This document shows positions 16,151-24,792 of a stretch of 33,460 nucleotides of DNA, piece by piece; position 1 is the stretch's first letter; each line of letters begins with the position of its first letter. This DNA comes from Pseudomonadota bacterium (GTDB lineage: Bacteria > Pseudomonadota > Alphaproteobacteria > CACIAM-22H2). The translations under genes were made by a program, and so were the position numbers. The stretch covers positions 1-33,460 of the forward strand of contig JACQDQ010000333.1 of NCBI GenBank assembly GCA_016201015.1, given 5' to 3'. Under the pieces are notes generated by a model. It had not been told where the DNA came from, searched no databases, and saw nothing but the letters and a program-made list of their open reading frames with translations.

Positions 16151-17182
16151 ATGACGGCCTTCAAGCGTCGCGCGCAGCAGTCGCGGAGAGCTTCGACCAT
16201 CATCGGCGGCATAGCCATGTTTGGTCTTGCCGCCAACGTGGCCGCGGCCGAGGTCAAGGAGGTTCGTTTCGCGCGCCAGCTTGGCCTCGGCTACCTCCAG
16301 CTCTATGTCATGGAGGAGCACAGGCTCGTCGAGAAATATGCGGCGGCGGAGGGGCTCGGCCAAATCGAGGCGAAATACATACCGGTCGGCAGTCCGTCCG
16401 CGATCAACGACATGCTGCTAAGCGGCAACGCGGACTACGGCGCGGCCGGCGTGCCGCCGTTCCTCTTCCTGTGGGACAAGACGCGCGGCAACGTCAATGT
16501 GCGTGGCGTATCCGCCCTCAACTCGCAACCGGCCTATCTCAACACCAACAATCCGAACATCAAGTCGCTGCGCGATTTCGTCGATAAGGACAAGATCGCG
16601 CTGCCGTCGATCAAGGTGTCGTTCCAGGCGATTACGCTGCAGATGGCCGCGGAGCAGGTCTTCGGGCGCGGCAAGCATGACGCGCTCGACAAGCTAACGG
16701 TCCAGCTCGCCCATCCGGAAGGGACGGTGGCGCTGCTCACCGGCCGCATGGAGATCACCGGCCACTTCACCAGCCCACCCTTCCAGTACCAGCAACTCGA
16801 GGATATCAAGATTCACCGCGTGCTCAGCTCCTACGAGATCACCGGGCCGGCGAGCTTCAGCGCATTGTCGACGACGGCCAAGTTCCGCGAGGCGAATCCG
16901 AAGACCTACGCCGCCGTGCTCACGGCGCTGAACGAGGCGGTCGCGCGCATCAAGCGCGATCCGGGCGATGCGGCGCGGGCTTATATCAAGATCGACAACT
17001 CCAAACTGTCGCCCGACTTCGTGACGAGGATGATCACGAATCCGGAGTTCGACTATGCGCTGGCGCCGCAAAACATCATGAAGTTCGCGGAGTTCATGCA
17101 TCGCACCGGCTCGCTGCGCGCCGAGGCGACGAGCTGGAAAGACATGTTCTTTCCCGAGATCCATAACCTGCCGGGAAGCTGA
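16151..17182 (+). CDS. ABC transporter substrate-binding protein, NitT/TauT (NMT1/SsuA-like) type
   Basis: Periplasmic receptor of 343 residues. A basic N-terminus (MTAFKRRAQQSRRAST) and hydrophobic stretch form a signal peptide with likely cleavage after NVAAA near residue 33. The body has the NMT1/SsuA pattern: LGLGYLQLYVMEEHRLVEKYAA, IPVGSPSAINDMLLSGNADYGAAGVPPFLFLWDKT, and SLRDFVDKDKIALPS. The start at 16151 has GGGAAGGG about 9 bases upstream. It follows the formate dehydrogenase alpha gene by 50 bases on the same strand, so it is probably co-transcribed. No permease or ATPase is adjacent; the permease pair at 1-1334 is the same transporter class and could be its partner. The ligand is not identifiable. 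Confidence 0.88.
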   Translation: MTAFKRRAQQSRRASTIIGGIAMFGLAANVAAAEVKEVRFARQLGLGYLQLYVMEEHRLVEKYAAAEGLGQIEAKYIPVGSPSAINDMLLSGNADYGAAGVPPFLFLWDKTRGNVNVRGVSALNSQPAYLNTNNPNIKSLRDFVDKDKIALPSIKVSFQAITLQMAAEQVFGRGKHDALDKLTVQLAHPEGTVALLTGRMEITGHFTSPPFQYQQLEDIKIHRVLSSYEITGPASFSALSTTAKFREANPKTYAAVLTALNEAVARIKRDPGDAARAYIKIDNSKLSPDFVTRMITNPEFDYALAPQNIMKFAEFMHRTGSLRAEATSWKDMFFPEIHNLPGS

Positions 17183-17211
17183 GCGCCAAGCCCCGGCCGA
17201 TCGCTGCGTCG

Positions 17212-17604
17212 CTAGACCAGAAGCGAGACTGTCGGCCCGCCCGGCGCTCCGGCCGGACCGTCGTGGCGACGGGCGAGATCATAGGCGCTCACAGCCGGGC
17301 GGTAGTCGTCAAACGAAAGTCCCGGCGAAAGGACCTCCTGCGCGATGTATTGGGCAAAAAATGTCGAGGAGAATTCGGGAAACAAGTCCCGGGAAGGCCG
17401 CGCCTGGGCATAGGTATCGGCGAAGTCCCTCGACGACCGCCGATAGGTGAGCAATGCCGGCGACCTCTCCGGCGATGCGCGATCCGCCGCGGTCCCGATC
17501 TCGTCGCCGCGTTCAGCCGGCAGCTCGACCGCGACGAACGAATCGCCGCGGACCGATCGCTGCGGATCGGCCGGGCGCCAAGAGATGTCGAGAACTTCAA
17601 TCAT
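17212..17604 (-). CDS. small hypothetical protein
   Basis: 130-residue predicted soluble protein starting MIEVLDISWRPADPQ. I cannot assign a function. The C-terminal half contains an aromatic stretch (DLFPEFSSTFFAQYIAQEVL) followed by a Tyr/Ala-containing tail (DDYRPAVSAYDLARR). This layout is reminiscent of short uncharacterised proteins frequent in Hyphomicrobiales. It is convergent with the binding-protein gene (29-base gap) and diverges from the GGDEF-EAL gene across an AT-rich region that could hold its promoter. No obvious ribosome site was found. An overlapping plus-strand frame of similar length exists, so this is a moderate-confidence call. Confidence 0.5.
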   Translation of the reverse strand: MIEVLDISWRPADPQRSVRGDSFVAVELPAERGDEIGTAADRASPERSPALLTYRRSSRDFADTYAQARPSRDLFPEFSSTFFAQYIAQEVLSPGLSFDDYRPAVSAYDLARRHDGPAGAPGGPTVSLLV

Positions 17605-17900
17605 TGATTTCCTGCGCAGCGTGTCGCTCTAAATATAAGGGATTTGTTCTAAAAATAAATAGAAGAAGACGAATAATTTTAGACAAATGAAACACTACGA
17701 TAGATGTCGATTAACCTTAACAGGATATTGAATAGTGCTGCCGTGGCGGGGTTGCCGCTGCGGTCGGGGCGGCCCCGCGCCGGTGAATTTCAAACTTTGT
17801 TAAGTTTTGAGGCGTTACCTTGGCGGGCATCACCAGAACGTCTGATGTCGCATCGCGTGCCGCGGGGCTGTGCCCCGGGGCGAACCGGGAAAATGGCACA
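17605..17900. other. AT-rich divergent intergenic region with GC-rich inverted repeats
   Basis: About 296 bases without a gene. The first 130 bases (to about 17740) are clearly AT-rich compared with the rest of the window and contain many TAAA/AAAT steps, as expected for promoters in both directions. Further on are two compact GC dyads: CGGGGC and GCCCCG around one base at 17765-17777, and the same arms around TGT at 17863-17877, the latter ending 23 bases before the ATG at 17901, where it could hinder ribosome access. No firm -10/-35 pair was chosen. Confidence 0.5.
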
Positions 17901-19625
17901 ATGTCGGAGCAAAACGACGAACTGGTGCGCCTGAAATCGGCCATCGCTGCATCCGGGGACGTCGTCTACGATTGGGATCTCGTGACCAACAAGATCACGT
18001 GGTCGGGGCCTGCCGGCCGGCTATTCGGCACGGCGTGGAGCGACCCGCCGACCGGTGATGCCTTCCTCCGCCGGATCGTCGAAGACGATCTGCCCAAGCG
18101 CTCCGTCGCCTTGTCGATCCACTGTGCCACGCGCGAGGCCTTCGATTGCGAGTATCGGGTACGCGGCCAAGGGGACAGACACGTATGGGTCCACGAGCGC
18201 GGCGCAGTCCGTCTGTCGCCGCAGGGCCATCCGACGCGGATGGCCGGCACCCTGCGTAACATCACGTCGCGCAAGGGTAAAGAGCACAGGCTCGAATACC
18301 TCGCCAACTATGACGACCTCACCGGGCACTACAATCGTGGCCGGCTCAAGCATGCCCTGGAGCACGCACTCACCTTCAGCAGCCGCTATCGCGTGCCCGG
18401 CGCCTATCTTCTGATTGGCATAGATCACCTCAGCGAGGTCAATGCGACCCATGGATACCAAGCCGCCGACGCAGTGATCATCGGCGTCGGTCAGCGGCTC
18501 GACCGTTGTTTGCGGGCCGCCGACGTGATCGGCCGCATCGGCGGCGATTGCTTCGGCGTCGTCCTCGGCAACTGCCCGGAAACCGATCTTTCCGCTGCCG
18601 CGGAGAAGTTGCTGCGGTCGGTGCGCGAGGCGGCGATCGATACGCCGGCCGGACCGATCCGGGTGACGATTTCAATCGGCGGCGTCGCCTTCCTCGATCA
18701 CGGGCCGATCGTCCACGACGCGATGGCCCAGGCCGAAACCGCGCTTCGCGAGGCGAAGGCGGCCGGCCGCGACCGCTTCGCGCAGTTCTCCGTGTCGGAG
18801 GAGCAGCGCGAGCAGCGCCGGCGCACGGTGGCGATGGCGGAGGAGGTGCAGCTCGCGGTCAAGGAGGACCGCCTGTTGTTTGCCTTCCAGCCGATCGTCG
18901 ACGCGCAGGAGCACAAGGTCGACCACTACGAATGTCTGCTGCGGCTGCGCCGCCGCGATGGTTCGCTGATCGTGGCCGGCGAGTTCGTGCCGGTCGTCGA
19001 GCAGTGCGGCCTGATGCGGCTTATCGATCGCCGCGCATTGGAGCTGGCGATCGATGAGCTCACGCGCTATCCCAACGTGCGTCTTGCCATCAACATCTCG
19101 GGTCATACCGCGTCGGATCGTTCCTGGTTGCGCGCCCTCAATGCGATGGTGCGGCCGCGGCCGGAATTTGCCAAGCGGCTGATCATCGAGATCACCGAGA
19201 CGGTGGCGTTGCAGGACATCGACGAGACGGCGCGCTTCGTCGCCGCCATTCGAGATCTCGGCTGCAGCGTGGCACTCGACGATTTCGGCGCCGGCTACAC
19301 CTCGTTTCGCACCCTGAAGGCGCTGACCGTCGACTGCGTGAAGATCGACGGATCCTACGTCAAGGGCCTGTCGGAGAACGTCGACAACCAGCTGTTCATC
19401 CGCACGCTGCTTGGGCTGGCACAGGGGTTCGGGCTGGCTACGGTCGCCGAATGCGTCGAAACAGCGGCCGACGCCCAGCACCTGACGCGCCGCGGCGTGC
19501 GCTTTCTGCAAGGCCACTATTTTGGTCGGCCGACCACGGAGCGTCCGTGGCTGTCGACGGCGCCGGCGCACGCCTTCGACGATCTGGACTCGACGCTGCT
19601 AGTCCCCGAGGCGTCGGGCGCTTAG
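17901..19625 (+). CDS. PAS-GGDEF-EAL signalling protein, probable c-di-GMP phosphodiesterase
   Basis: 574 residues, cytoplasmic, no membrane segment. Order: a PAS domain (about 15-130, IAASGDVVYDWDLVTNKITWSG, ending in a PAC-like GTLRNITSRK), a GGDEF domain (about 140-300) and an EAL domain (about 320-560). The GGDEF signature is GGDCF (214-218), so the glutamate needed for catalysis is cysteine, and cyclase activity is unlikely. The EAL domain keeps its catalytic set: Glu344 in ECL, NISGH, EITET, LDDFGAGY, KIDGSYV, AECVE and the Gln of FLQGHYFGRP. It therefore probably degrades c-di-GMP, with PAS and GGDEF as sensors. The ATG at 17901 is chosen over an in-frame TTG at 17820; neither has a strong ribosome site. 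No link to the flanking metabolic genes is evident. Confidence 0.93.
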   Translation: MSEQNDELVRLKSAIAASGDVVYDWDLVTNKITWSGPAGRLFGTAWSDPPTGDAFLRRIVEDDLPKRSVALSIHCATREAFDCEYRVRGQGDRHVWVHERGAVRLSPQGHPTRMAGTLRNITSRKGKEHRLEYLANYDDLTGHYNRGRLKHALEHALTFSSRYRVPGAYLLIGIDHLSEVNATHGYQAADAVIIGVGQRLDRCLRAADVIGRIGGDCFGVVLGNCPETDLSAAAEKLLRSVREAAIDTPAGPIRVTISIGGVAFLDHGPIVHDAMAQAETALREAKAAGRDRFAQFSVSEEQREQRRRTVAMAEEVQLAVKEDRLLFAFQPIVDAQEHKVDHYECLLRLRRRDGSLIVAGEFVPVVEQCGLMRLIDRRALELAIDELTRYPNVRLAINISGHTASDRSWLRALNAMVRPRPEFAKRLIIEITETVALQDIDETARFVAAIRDLGCSVALDDFGAGYTSFRTLKALTVDCVKIDGSYVKGLSENVDNQLFIRTLLGLAQGFGLATVAECVETAADAQHLTRRGVRFLQGHYFGRPTTERPWLSTAPAHAFDDLDSTLLVPEASGA

Positions 19626-19654
19626 GCCGGCCGCTATGCCTTGGCGCGCCCGCG

Positions 19655-20278
19655 TCAGGCCTTTTTCTTCGACAGGTCTTCGAGCCGCTTGTGCATCGCT
19701 TCGAGTTCGGCCTTGATCTGTTCGAGGTCCGACTCGGTCGCCGGCGCGCGCGGCGGGTTCTCGTTCTTGTCATCGGCGGCGCCGCGATCAGAGGCCGACT
19801 TGTCGGCTTCGAACTTGAACGGCGAGAACATCTTCATGGCGTTCTGGAACAGCGCCATGTTGTGCTTGCTCATCTCCTCGAATTGCTGGGTGAAGGGGAA
19901 CAGACCGCCGAACGATTCCTTCATATATTGGCGCATCTGCTCCTGGTTGCCCGCGAACAGGCCCAGCGAATGCTCGAGGTAGCGCGGCACCAGGGCCTGC
20001 AGATTGTCGCCGTAGAACGAGATGAGCTGGCGCAGGAAGTTCACCGGCAGCAGGTTCTGGCCCTTGCCCTCCTCCTCGACGATGATCTGGGTGAGGACCT
20101 GTCGCGTGATGTCCTCGCCGGTCTTGGCGTCGTGGACGATGAAATCCGTCCCTTCCTTGACCATCCGGCAGAGATTGTCGAGGGTGACGTAGCTGCTGGT
20201 TGACGTATTGTACAACCGCCGATTGGCGTATTTCTTGATCTTGACCGGCGCTGTCGGGGATCCTGCGTCTTCGCTCAT
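19655..20278 (-). CDS. phaR: polyhydroxyalkanoate synthesis repressor PhaR
   Basis: DNA- and granule-binding repressor of PHA genes. The 207 residues carry the PHB/PHA accumulation regulator DNA-binding domain (about 12-75: IKKYANRRLYNTSTSSYVTL, then a DFIVHDAKTGEDITR region) and PHB_acc repeats (about 75-160: PVNFLRQLISFYGDNLQALV, YMKESFG), with a C-terminal coiled coil (DLEQIKAELEAMHKRLEDL). The start at 20278 has GGAG 5 bases upstream; a longer frame to 20299 lacks a site. It diverges from the PHA synthase genes with about 110 bases between, the usual setting for control of both directions. An inverted repeat at 20312-20327 is a possible site of action. Confidence 0.95.
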   Translation of the reverse strand: MSEDAGSPTAPVKIKKYANRRLYNTSTSSYVTLDNLCRMVKEGTDFIVHDAKTGEDITRQVLTQIIVEEEGKGQNLLPVNFLRQLISFYGDNLQALVPRYLEHSLGLFAGNQEQMRQYMKESFGGLFPFTQQFEEMSKHNMALFQNAMKMFSPFKFEADKSASDRGAADDKNENPPRAPATESDLEQIKAELEAMHKRLEDLSKKKA

Positions 20279-20311
20279 GCGCACTCCAGCGTTGCCCATT
20301 ACCGGAAAAGA

Positions 20312-20327
20312 TAAGAAGGCGATCTTA
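20312..20327. promoter_or_regulatory. inverted repeat in the phaR-PHA synthase intergenic region
   Basis: TAAGA (20312-20316) and TCTTA (20323-20327) around a 6-base spacer, in the short divergent region between phaR and the PHA synthase genes. It could be an operator for PhaR or for another regulator. It does not match the TGC-type PhaR motif known from Paracoccus, so the assignment is weak. Confidence 0.3.
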
Positions 20328-20391
20328 CCATGATGTTGCCTTGTACGCGGCGCCCTGGCAAGGGCCGCGGCGCCGGGATATAGTTCGGGCC

Positions 20392-20889
20392 ATGGCCGAC
20401 CCGCCCGATCTCGACGCCTTGGCGCGGCGCTACGTCGATCTCTGGCAAGAGCAGATCAACGCGATGGCGACCGACCCGGCGTTGACCGAAACATTGGGGC
20501 GGCTGCTCAGCATGACCGCCGCGCTCGGACCGGCCGGCTGGGCGGCGCCCTGGGCTGCGGCCGCTGGTGAGGCACGACGAGACGATCATGGCGCGCGCGA
20601 GACCAAATCGGCCGGATCCGCAGGCGGTCGCGAGGCGACCGCGCCTGGGGCCGCGACCGCTGCCGCTCCATCTGGCGACGGCGGCCTTGACTTGGCTCAA
20701 CTCATTGGCCGCCTTGGCGCCATCGAAAAGCGGCTCGCCCGGCTGGAAGCAAGCGCCGAGTCCGCTCGGCCTGCCGTGGCAGCCGATGCTGGAGGTGCAG
20801 GCAACGCCGCTGATGGCCGAACTCGCCGGCGTCGATCCCGTGGCCCTGGCGGCGGCGGTCGGTCGCGAGGTTCGCCGGCGTCTGGATGA
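20392..20889 (+). CDS. PhaE-like PHA synthase partner protein
   Basis: 165-residue protein encoded directly before phaC and overlapping it by 104 bases. Its N-terminus (DLDALARRYVDLWQEQINAM) is amphipathic, with the Trp-rich helix style of class III PhaE and class IV PhaR synthase subunits. A hydrophobic Ala/Trp stretch follows (AALGPAGWAAPWAAAAG), then a low-complexity linker and a short coiled coil (DLAQLIGRLGAIEKRLARLE). The last 35 or so residues are Gly/Arg-rich and lie over the phaC start; they look like a by-product of the overlap. No conserved enzyme motif is visible. Position and composition suggest it activates or stabilises the short PhaC, but this is inference. The ribosome site is weak. 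Confidence 0.6.
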   Translation: MADPPDLDALARRYVDLWQEQINAMATDPALTETLGRLLSMTAALGPAGWAAPWAAAAGEARRDDHGARETKSAGSAGGREATAPGAATAAAPSGDGGLDLAQLIGRLGAIEKRLARLEASAESARPAVAADAGGAGNAADGRTRRRRSRGPGGGGRSRGSPASG

Positions 20890-21907
20890 GCTTGAGCGGG
20901 GCATTCGGCGTTACCGGCAGCATCCCTATCGTCGCGACCTCGACGAGCCGCCGGCAATTTGGCAGGACGGCACGACGCGTCTGCGTGACTACGGCGCGCT
21001 CTCCTCACCGGGCACACGCGGGAAGCCGTTGCTGGTCGTGCCGTCCCTGATCAATCGCGCGTATATCCTCGACTTATCGTCCAATCACAGCCTGCTGCGC
21101 TTTCTCGCCGCCGCGGGGTTCCGTCCGTTTCTCGTCGACTGGGGCGCGCCGGGCGAGGCCGAGCAGCGATTCGACCTCAGCGAGTACATACTGGGCCGGC
21201 TCGGCGCGGCGCTCGATCGCGTCATCGCGATTGCCGGGGAGAGGCCGGCGATCATCGGCTATTGCATGGGCGGTCTACTGGCGCTCGCCCTTGCCGATGC
21301 GCGTGCGGCGGACATTTGCGGTCTGGCGCTGCTCGCCACGCCGTGGGATTTCCATGCCGAGCGCGGCGATCTTGGGCGCGCGCTGGCCAAGGCCTTGGCG
21401 CCGTGGTTGCCGATGATTGATCGCCTGGGCGGGCTGCCAGTCGATGCCCTGCAGGCGATGTTCTTCGGCCTCGATCCCTTCCTCGTGGCGCGCAAGTTCC
21501 GCGCCTTTGCTCGCCTCGATACCGGCGATCCGCGTGCGACGGAATTCGTGGCATTGGAGGATTGGCTGAATGACGGCGTGCCGTTGGCCGGGCCGGTCGC
21601 GCGCGAATGCCTGCTCGGCTGGTACGGCGACAACACGCCGGCCAGGGGTGCGTGGCGCGTCGGCGGCAAGGCCGTCCGGCCGCAGGCGGTCGGCGTGCCG
21701 AGCCTTGTCGTGCTGCCCGAGCAGGACCGCATTGTGCCGCCGGCGTCGGCCGCAGCCCTTGCCCGGACGATCCCGGGCGCGCGGTCGCTGTCGTTGCCAC
21801 TCGGTCATATCGGCATGATGGCGGGAAGCCGGGCCCGCACCGCCATGTGGCTGCCGCTCGCGGCCTGGCTTGCAAGCGGGGAATTGGCTGCCTATAAACC
21901 AAGATAG
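20786..21907 (+). CDS. phaC: short polyhydroxyalkanoate synthase (class III-like PhaC)
   Basis: Polymerises hydroxyacyl-CoA into PHA. About 373 residues with an alpha/beta-hydrolase fold and the PHA-synthase nucleophile box GYCMGG (catalytic Cys), the acid in LPEQDRIVP and the histidine in LGHIGMM. The segments [17 protein letters not shown] and [21 protein letters not shown] resemble the corresponding parts of Allochromatium class III PhaC. Class I synthases are about 580 residues, so the large N-terminal domain is absent. The start is uncertain: the ATG at 20786 and one at 20813 are candidates, neither with a good ribosome site, so initiation is probably coupled to the overlapping upstream gene. 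The frame is open up to 20567, but that part is a shadow of the upstream gene. Confidence 0.85.
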   Translation: MLEVQATPLMAELAGVDPVALAAAVGREVRRRLDELERGIRRYRQHPYRRDLDEPPAIWQDGTTRLRDYGALSSPGTRGKPLLVVPSLINRAYILDLSSNHSLLRFLAAAGFRPFLVDWGAPGEAEQRFDLSEYILGRLGAALDRVIAIAGERPAIIGYCMGGLLALALADARAADICGLALLATPWDFHAERGDLGRALAKALAPWLPMIDRLGGLPVDALQAMFFGLDPFLVARKFRAFARLDTGDPRATEFVALEDWLNDGVPLAGPVARECLLGWYGDNTPARGAWRVGGKAVRPQAVGVPSLVVLPEQDRIVPPASAAALARTIPGARSLSLPLGHIGMMAGSRARTAMWLPLAAWLASGELAAYKPR

Positions 21908-21968
21908 CCGAACGACGGTGTCGTTCTGCCAGGCATTCGCAATCCGTTCCGCAAAGGAGATTAGTGTG

Positions 21969-23144
21969 ATGACTGAGGTCGTTATCGCCTCTGCCGCGCG
22001 CACGCCAATCGGCTCCTTCAACGGCACCTTGAGCGCCGTGCCGGCCCACTACCTGGGCACGACGGCGATCGTCGAGGCGATGAAGCGCGCCAAGGTCGAG
22101 CCGGGCGACGTGACCGAGATCATCCTGGGCCAAATTCTCGCCGCCGGCGCAGGACAGAACCCGGCGCGGCAGGCGGCAATCGCCGCCGGCATTCCGGTCG
22201 AGAAGACGGCCTACGGCATCAATCAGCTTTGCGGCTCCGGCCTGCGCGCCGTGGCCCTCGGCTTCCAGGCCGTCCGGCTCGGCGACAGCGACATCGTCGT
22301 AGCGGGCGGCCAGGAGAGCATGAGCCAGGCGCCGCATTGCCTGCATCTGCGCAACGGTACGCGCATGGGCGATGCGCAGCTCGTCGACACGATGATCAAG
22401 GACGGGCTGTGGGACGCTTTCAACGGCTACCACATGGGCAATACCGCTGAAAATGTGGCGCAGCGCTGGCAGATCACGCGCGAGGAGCAAGACAAGCTGG
22501 CGGCCGCCTCGCAGAACAAGGCCGAGGCGGCGCAGAAATCCGGCAGGTTCAAAGACGAGATCATCGCGGTGAAGATCGCTTCGCGCAAAGGCGATGTCAT
22601 CGTCGATGCCGACGAATATCCGAAGCACGGTACGACGCTGGATAGCCTGGGCAAATTGCGGCCGGCCTTTGACAAGAACGGCACGGTGACGGCCGGCAAC
22701 GCCTCCGGCATCAACGATGGCGCCGCCGCGGTCGTCCTCATGACCGACAAGGAGGCGGCGAAGCGCGGCATCAAGCCGCTGGCACGGATCGTTTCCTGGG
22801 CGACCGCCGGCGTCGATCCGAAAGTTATGGGCAGCGGGCCGATTCCGGCCTCGCGCGCCGCGCTCAAGAAGGCCGGCTGGTCGGCCGCCGATCTCGACCT
22901 CATCGAGGCGAACGAGGCCTTCGCCGCCCAGGCCTGCGCTGTGAACAAGGACCTCGGCTGGGACGTGAGCAAGGTCAATGTCAATGGCGGGGCGATCGCA
23001 CTCGGTCATCCGATCGGCGCTTCCGGCGCCCGCGTGTTGACAACGCTGCTCTATGAGATGCAGCGGCGCGGCGTGCGCAAGGGCCTGGCCACGCTCTGCA
23101 TTGGCGGCGGCATGGGCATCGCGATGTGCGTCGAGCGCGGATAG
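21969..23144 (+). CDS. phaA: acetyl-CoA C-acetyltransferase (beta-ketothiolase)
   Basis: Condenses two acetyl-CoA to acetoacetyl-CoA, the first step of PHB synthesis. The 391 residues are the standard length. The thiolase nucleophile is Cys in [11 protein letters not shown] (near residue 88), the base pair of the active site is in [17 protein letters not shown] (near 348) and the second Cys in [11 protein letters not shown] (near 378). EANEAFAAQ is also present. AAAGGAG precedes the start; GTG at 21966 is an equally well-spaced alternative to the ATG. The gene lies 61 bases after phaC and 98 bases before phaB, in the same direction, which supports one PHA operon. Confidence 0.96.
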   Translation: MTEVVIASAARTPIGSFNGTLSAVPAHYLGTTAIVEAMKRAKVEPGDVTEIILGQILAAGAGQNPARQAAIAAGIPVEKTAYGINQLCGSGLRAVALGFQAVRLGDSDIVVAGGQESMSQAPHCLHLRNGTRMGDAQLVDTMIKDGLWDAFNGYHMGNTAENVAQRWQITREEQDKLAAASQNKAEAAQKSGRFKDEIIAVKIASRKGDVIVDADEYPKHGTTLDSLGKLRPAFDKNGTVTAGNASGINDGAAAVVLMTDKEAAKRGIKPLARIVSWATAGVDPKVMGSGPIPASRAALKKAGWSAADLDLIEANEAFAAQACAVNKDLGWDVSKVNVNGGAIALGHPIGASGARVLTTLLYEMQRRGVRKGLATLCIGGGMGIAMCVERG

Positions 23145-23242
23145 AGGCGCCGCGAAGAGTTGCCGGTGAGCGGGGGCGGCGCGGCGCCACTGCCGACAGG
23201 TTGGATCAATGAAAGAGCAACAGCAACGGGCAGGGGGAAACG

Positions 23243-23968
23243 ATGGCGGGACGTGTAGCGGTCGTGACGGGCGGGACGCGCGGGATCGGCGCGGCGATTT
23301 CGCTGGCGCTGAAGAACGCAGGTTATCGGGTGGCGGCCATCTACGCCGGCAACGATGAAGTCGCCAAGAAATTCACCGCCGAGTCGGGCATCGCCGCCTA
23401 CAAGTGGGACGTCGCCGACTTCACGGCGTGCGAGGCGGGCGTGAAGCAGGTGGTGGCCGCGCTCGGACCGGTCGACGTGCTGGTCAACAACGCCGGCATC
23501 ACCCGCGACGCGACACTGCACCGCATGAGCTTCGAGCAATGGAACGCGGTGATCCAGACCAACCTCGCCTCATGCTTCAACATGTGCCGCTGCGTCATCG
23601 ACAGCATGCGCGATCGGAATTTCGGGCGCATCGTCAATATCGGCTCGATCAATGGCCAAGCCGGCCAATACGGCCAGGTGAACTACGCCGCGGCGAAGTC
23701 CGGCATCCACGGCTTCACCAAGGCGTTGGCGCAAGAGGGCGCCGGCAAAGGCATCACCGTCAATGCCATTGCGCCGGGCTATATCGACACCGACATGGTC
23801 CGCGCCGTGCCGCCCAACGTGCTCGAAAAGATCGTCGCGCGCATTCCTGTCGGCCGCCTCGGCAAGGCTGAGGAGATTGCGCGCGGCGTCCTGTTCCTGG
23901 TCGCCGACGATGGCGGCTTCATCACCGGCTCGACGCTGTCGATCAACGGCGGCCAGCACATGTACTAG
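23243..23968 (+). CDS. phaB: acetoacetyl-CoA reductase
   Basis: NADPH-dependent short-chain dehydrogenase that reduces acetoacetyl-CoA to (R)-3-hydroxybutyryl-CoA. The 241 residues carry the cofactor motif TGGTRGIG (residues 9-16), NNAGITRD, the catalytic Ser in IVNIGSINGQAGQ, the YAAAK catalytic Tyr/Lys and APGYIDTDMV. The pattern GQYGQVNYAAAKSGIHGFTKALAQE is that of PhaB rather than of FabG. AGGGGGAAACG precedes the ATG. It completes the phaCAB set. A methyltransferase gene follows after 11 bases. Confidence 0.94.
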   Translation: MAGRVAVVTGGTRGIGAAISLALKNAGYRVAAIYAGNDEVAKKFTAESGIAAYKWDVADFTACEAGVKQVVAALGPVDVLVNNAGITRDATLHRMSFEQWNAVIQTNLASCFNMCRCVIDSMRDRNFGRIVNIGSINGQAGQYGQVNYAAAKSGIHGFTKALAQEGAGKGITVNAIAPGYIDTDMVRAVPPNVLEKIVARIPVGRLGKAEEIARGVLFLVADDGGFITGSTLSINGGQHMY

Positions 23969-23979
23969 GACGGGGGGCG

Positions 23980-24792
23980 ATGCCGACAATAGCGACGATC
24001 GACAAGGGCAAGGCCTTCGATTGGGGCCGCACCTCCTCGGACTACGCCACGCATCGCCCGGGCCCGCCGCCGAGCTTCTATGAGCGCCTCCACGCGCTCG
24101 GCGTCGGGCGCGCCGGCCAGCGCATTCTCGATCTCGGCACCGGCACCGGCCTGCTGGCGCGCCAGCTTGCGCGCCAGGGTGCCGATGTCGTCGGTGTCGA
24201 CATCGCGCCGGAGCAGATTGCGGCGGCTACTCGGCTTGCCCAGGAAGAGGGGTTGAGCGCACGCTTCGCCGTGGCGCCGGCGGAAACCACCGGCCAGCAA
24301 GATGCCTCGTTTGACGCAATCATCGCCAATCAGTGCTGGCTCTATTTCGACAAGGCGCGCGTGATTGCGGAGGTGCGACGGCTGCTTGCGCCCGACGGCG
24401 TGCTGGTGACCTCGCATTTCTCGTGGATGCCGCGCCTCAATGCGATCGCGCGGCAGTCGGAGGAAATGGTGCTGCGTTTCAGCCCGGATTGGGGCGGCGC
24501 GGACTGGCACGGCATTGTGCTGCCGATGCCAAAATGGGCCGAACAGGATTTCGATCTCGTCGCCATGTTCTGGTACGACGAGGCGATTCCATTCACGCGC
24601 GACTCCTGGCGCGGCCGCATGCGCGCCTGCCGCGGCATCGGTGCGTCCCTGCCGCCGGAAGACGTCGAGCGCTTCGATCGCGAACACGATGCACTCTTGC
24701 GCCGCATCGCGCCCGACGATTTCACCATACTCCACCGCCTCGACGCCCATGTGTTGCGGCCGAAGTCAGGAGGCGGCGAATGCCAAGCGTAA
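23980..24792 (+). CDS. class I SAM-dependent methyltransferase
   Basis: 270 residues with a Methyltransf_11-type Rossmann domain: motif I ILDLGTGTGLLARQLA (about 49-64), motif II VVGVDIAPEQI, and the acidic motif DASFDAIIANQCWLYF. The opening AFDWGRTSSDYATHRPGPP is common in uncharacterised methyltransferases of this type. The substrate is unknown. GGGGGGCG precedes the ATG, 11 bases after phaB, so it may be read from the PHA operon. The gene overlaps the following AhpD-like gene by 13 bases. The C-terminal half (about 150-260) lacks recognisable motifs. Confidence 0.88.
   Translation: MPTIATIDKGKAFDWGRTSSDYATHRPGPPPSFYERLHALGVGRAGQRILDLGTGTGLLARQLARQGADVVGVDIAPEQIAAATRLAQEEGLSARFAVAPAETTGQQDASFDAIIANQCWLYFDKARVIAEVRRLLAPDGVLVTSHFSWMPRLNAIARQSEEMVLRFSPDWGGADWHGIVLPMPKWAEQDFDLVAMFWYDEAIPFTRDSWRGRMRACRGIGASLPPEDVERFDREHDALLRRIAPDDFTILHRLDAHVLRPKSGGGECQA

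Noticed and set aside
20567-20785. Upstream extension of the phaC frame
   Set aside because: This part has no synthase similarity and lies over the PhaE-like gene in another frame; similarity to PHA synthase begins after the ATG at 20786.
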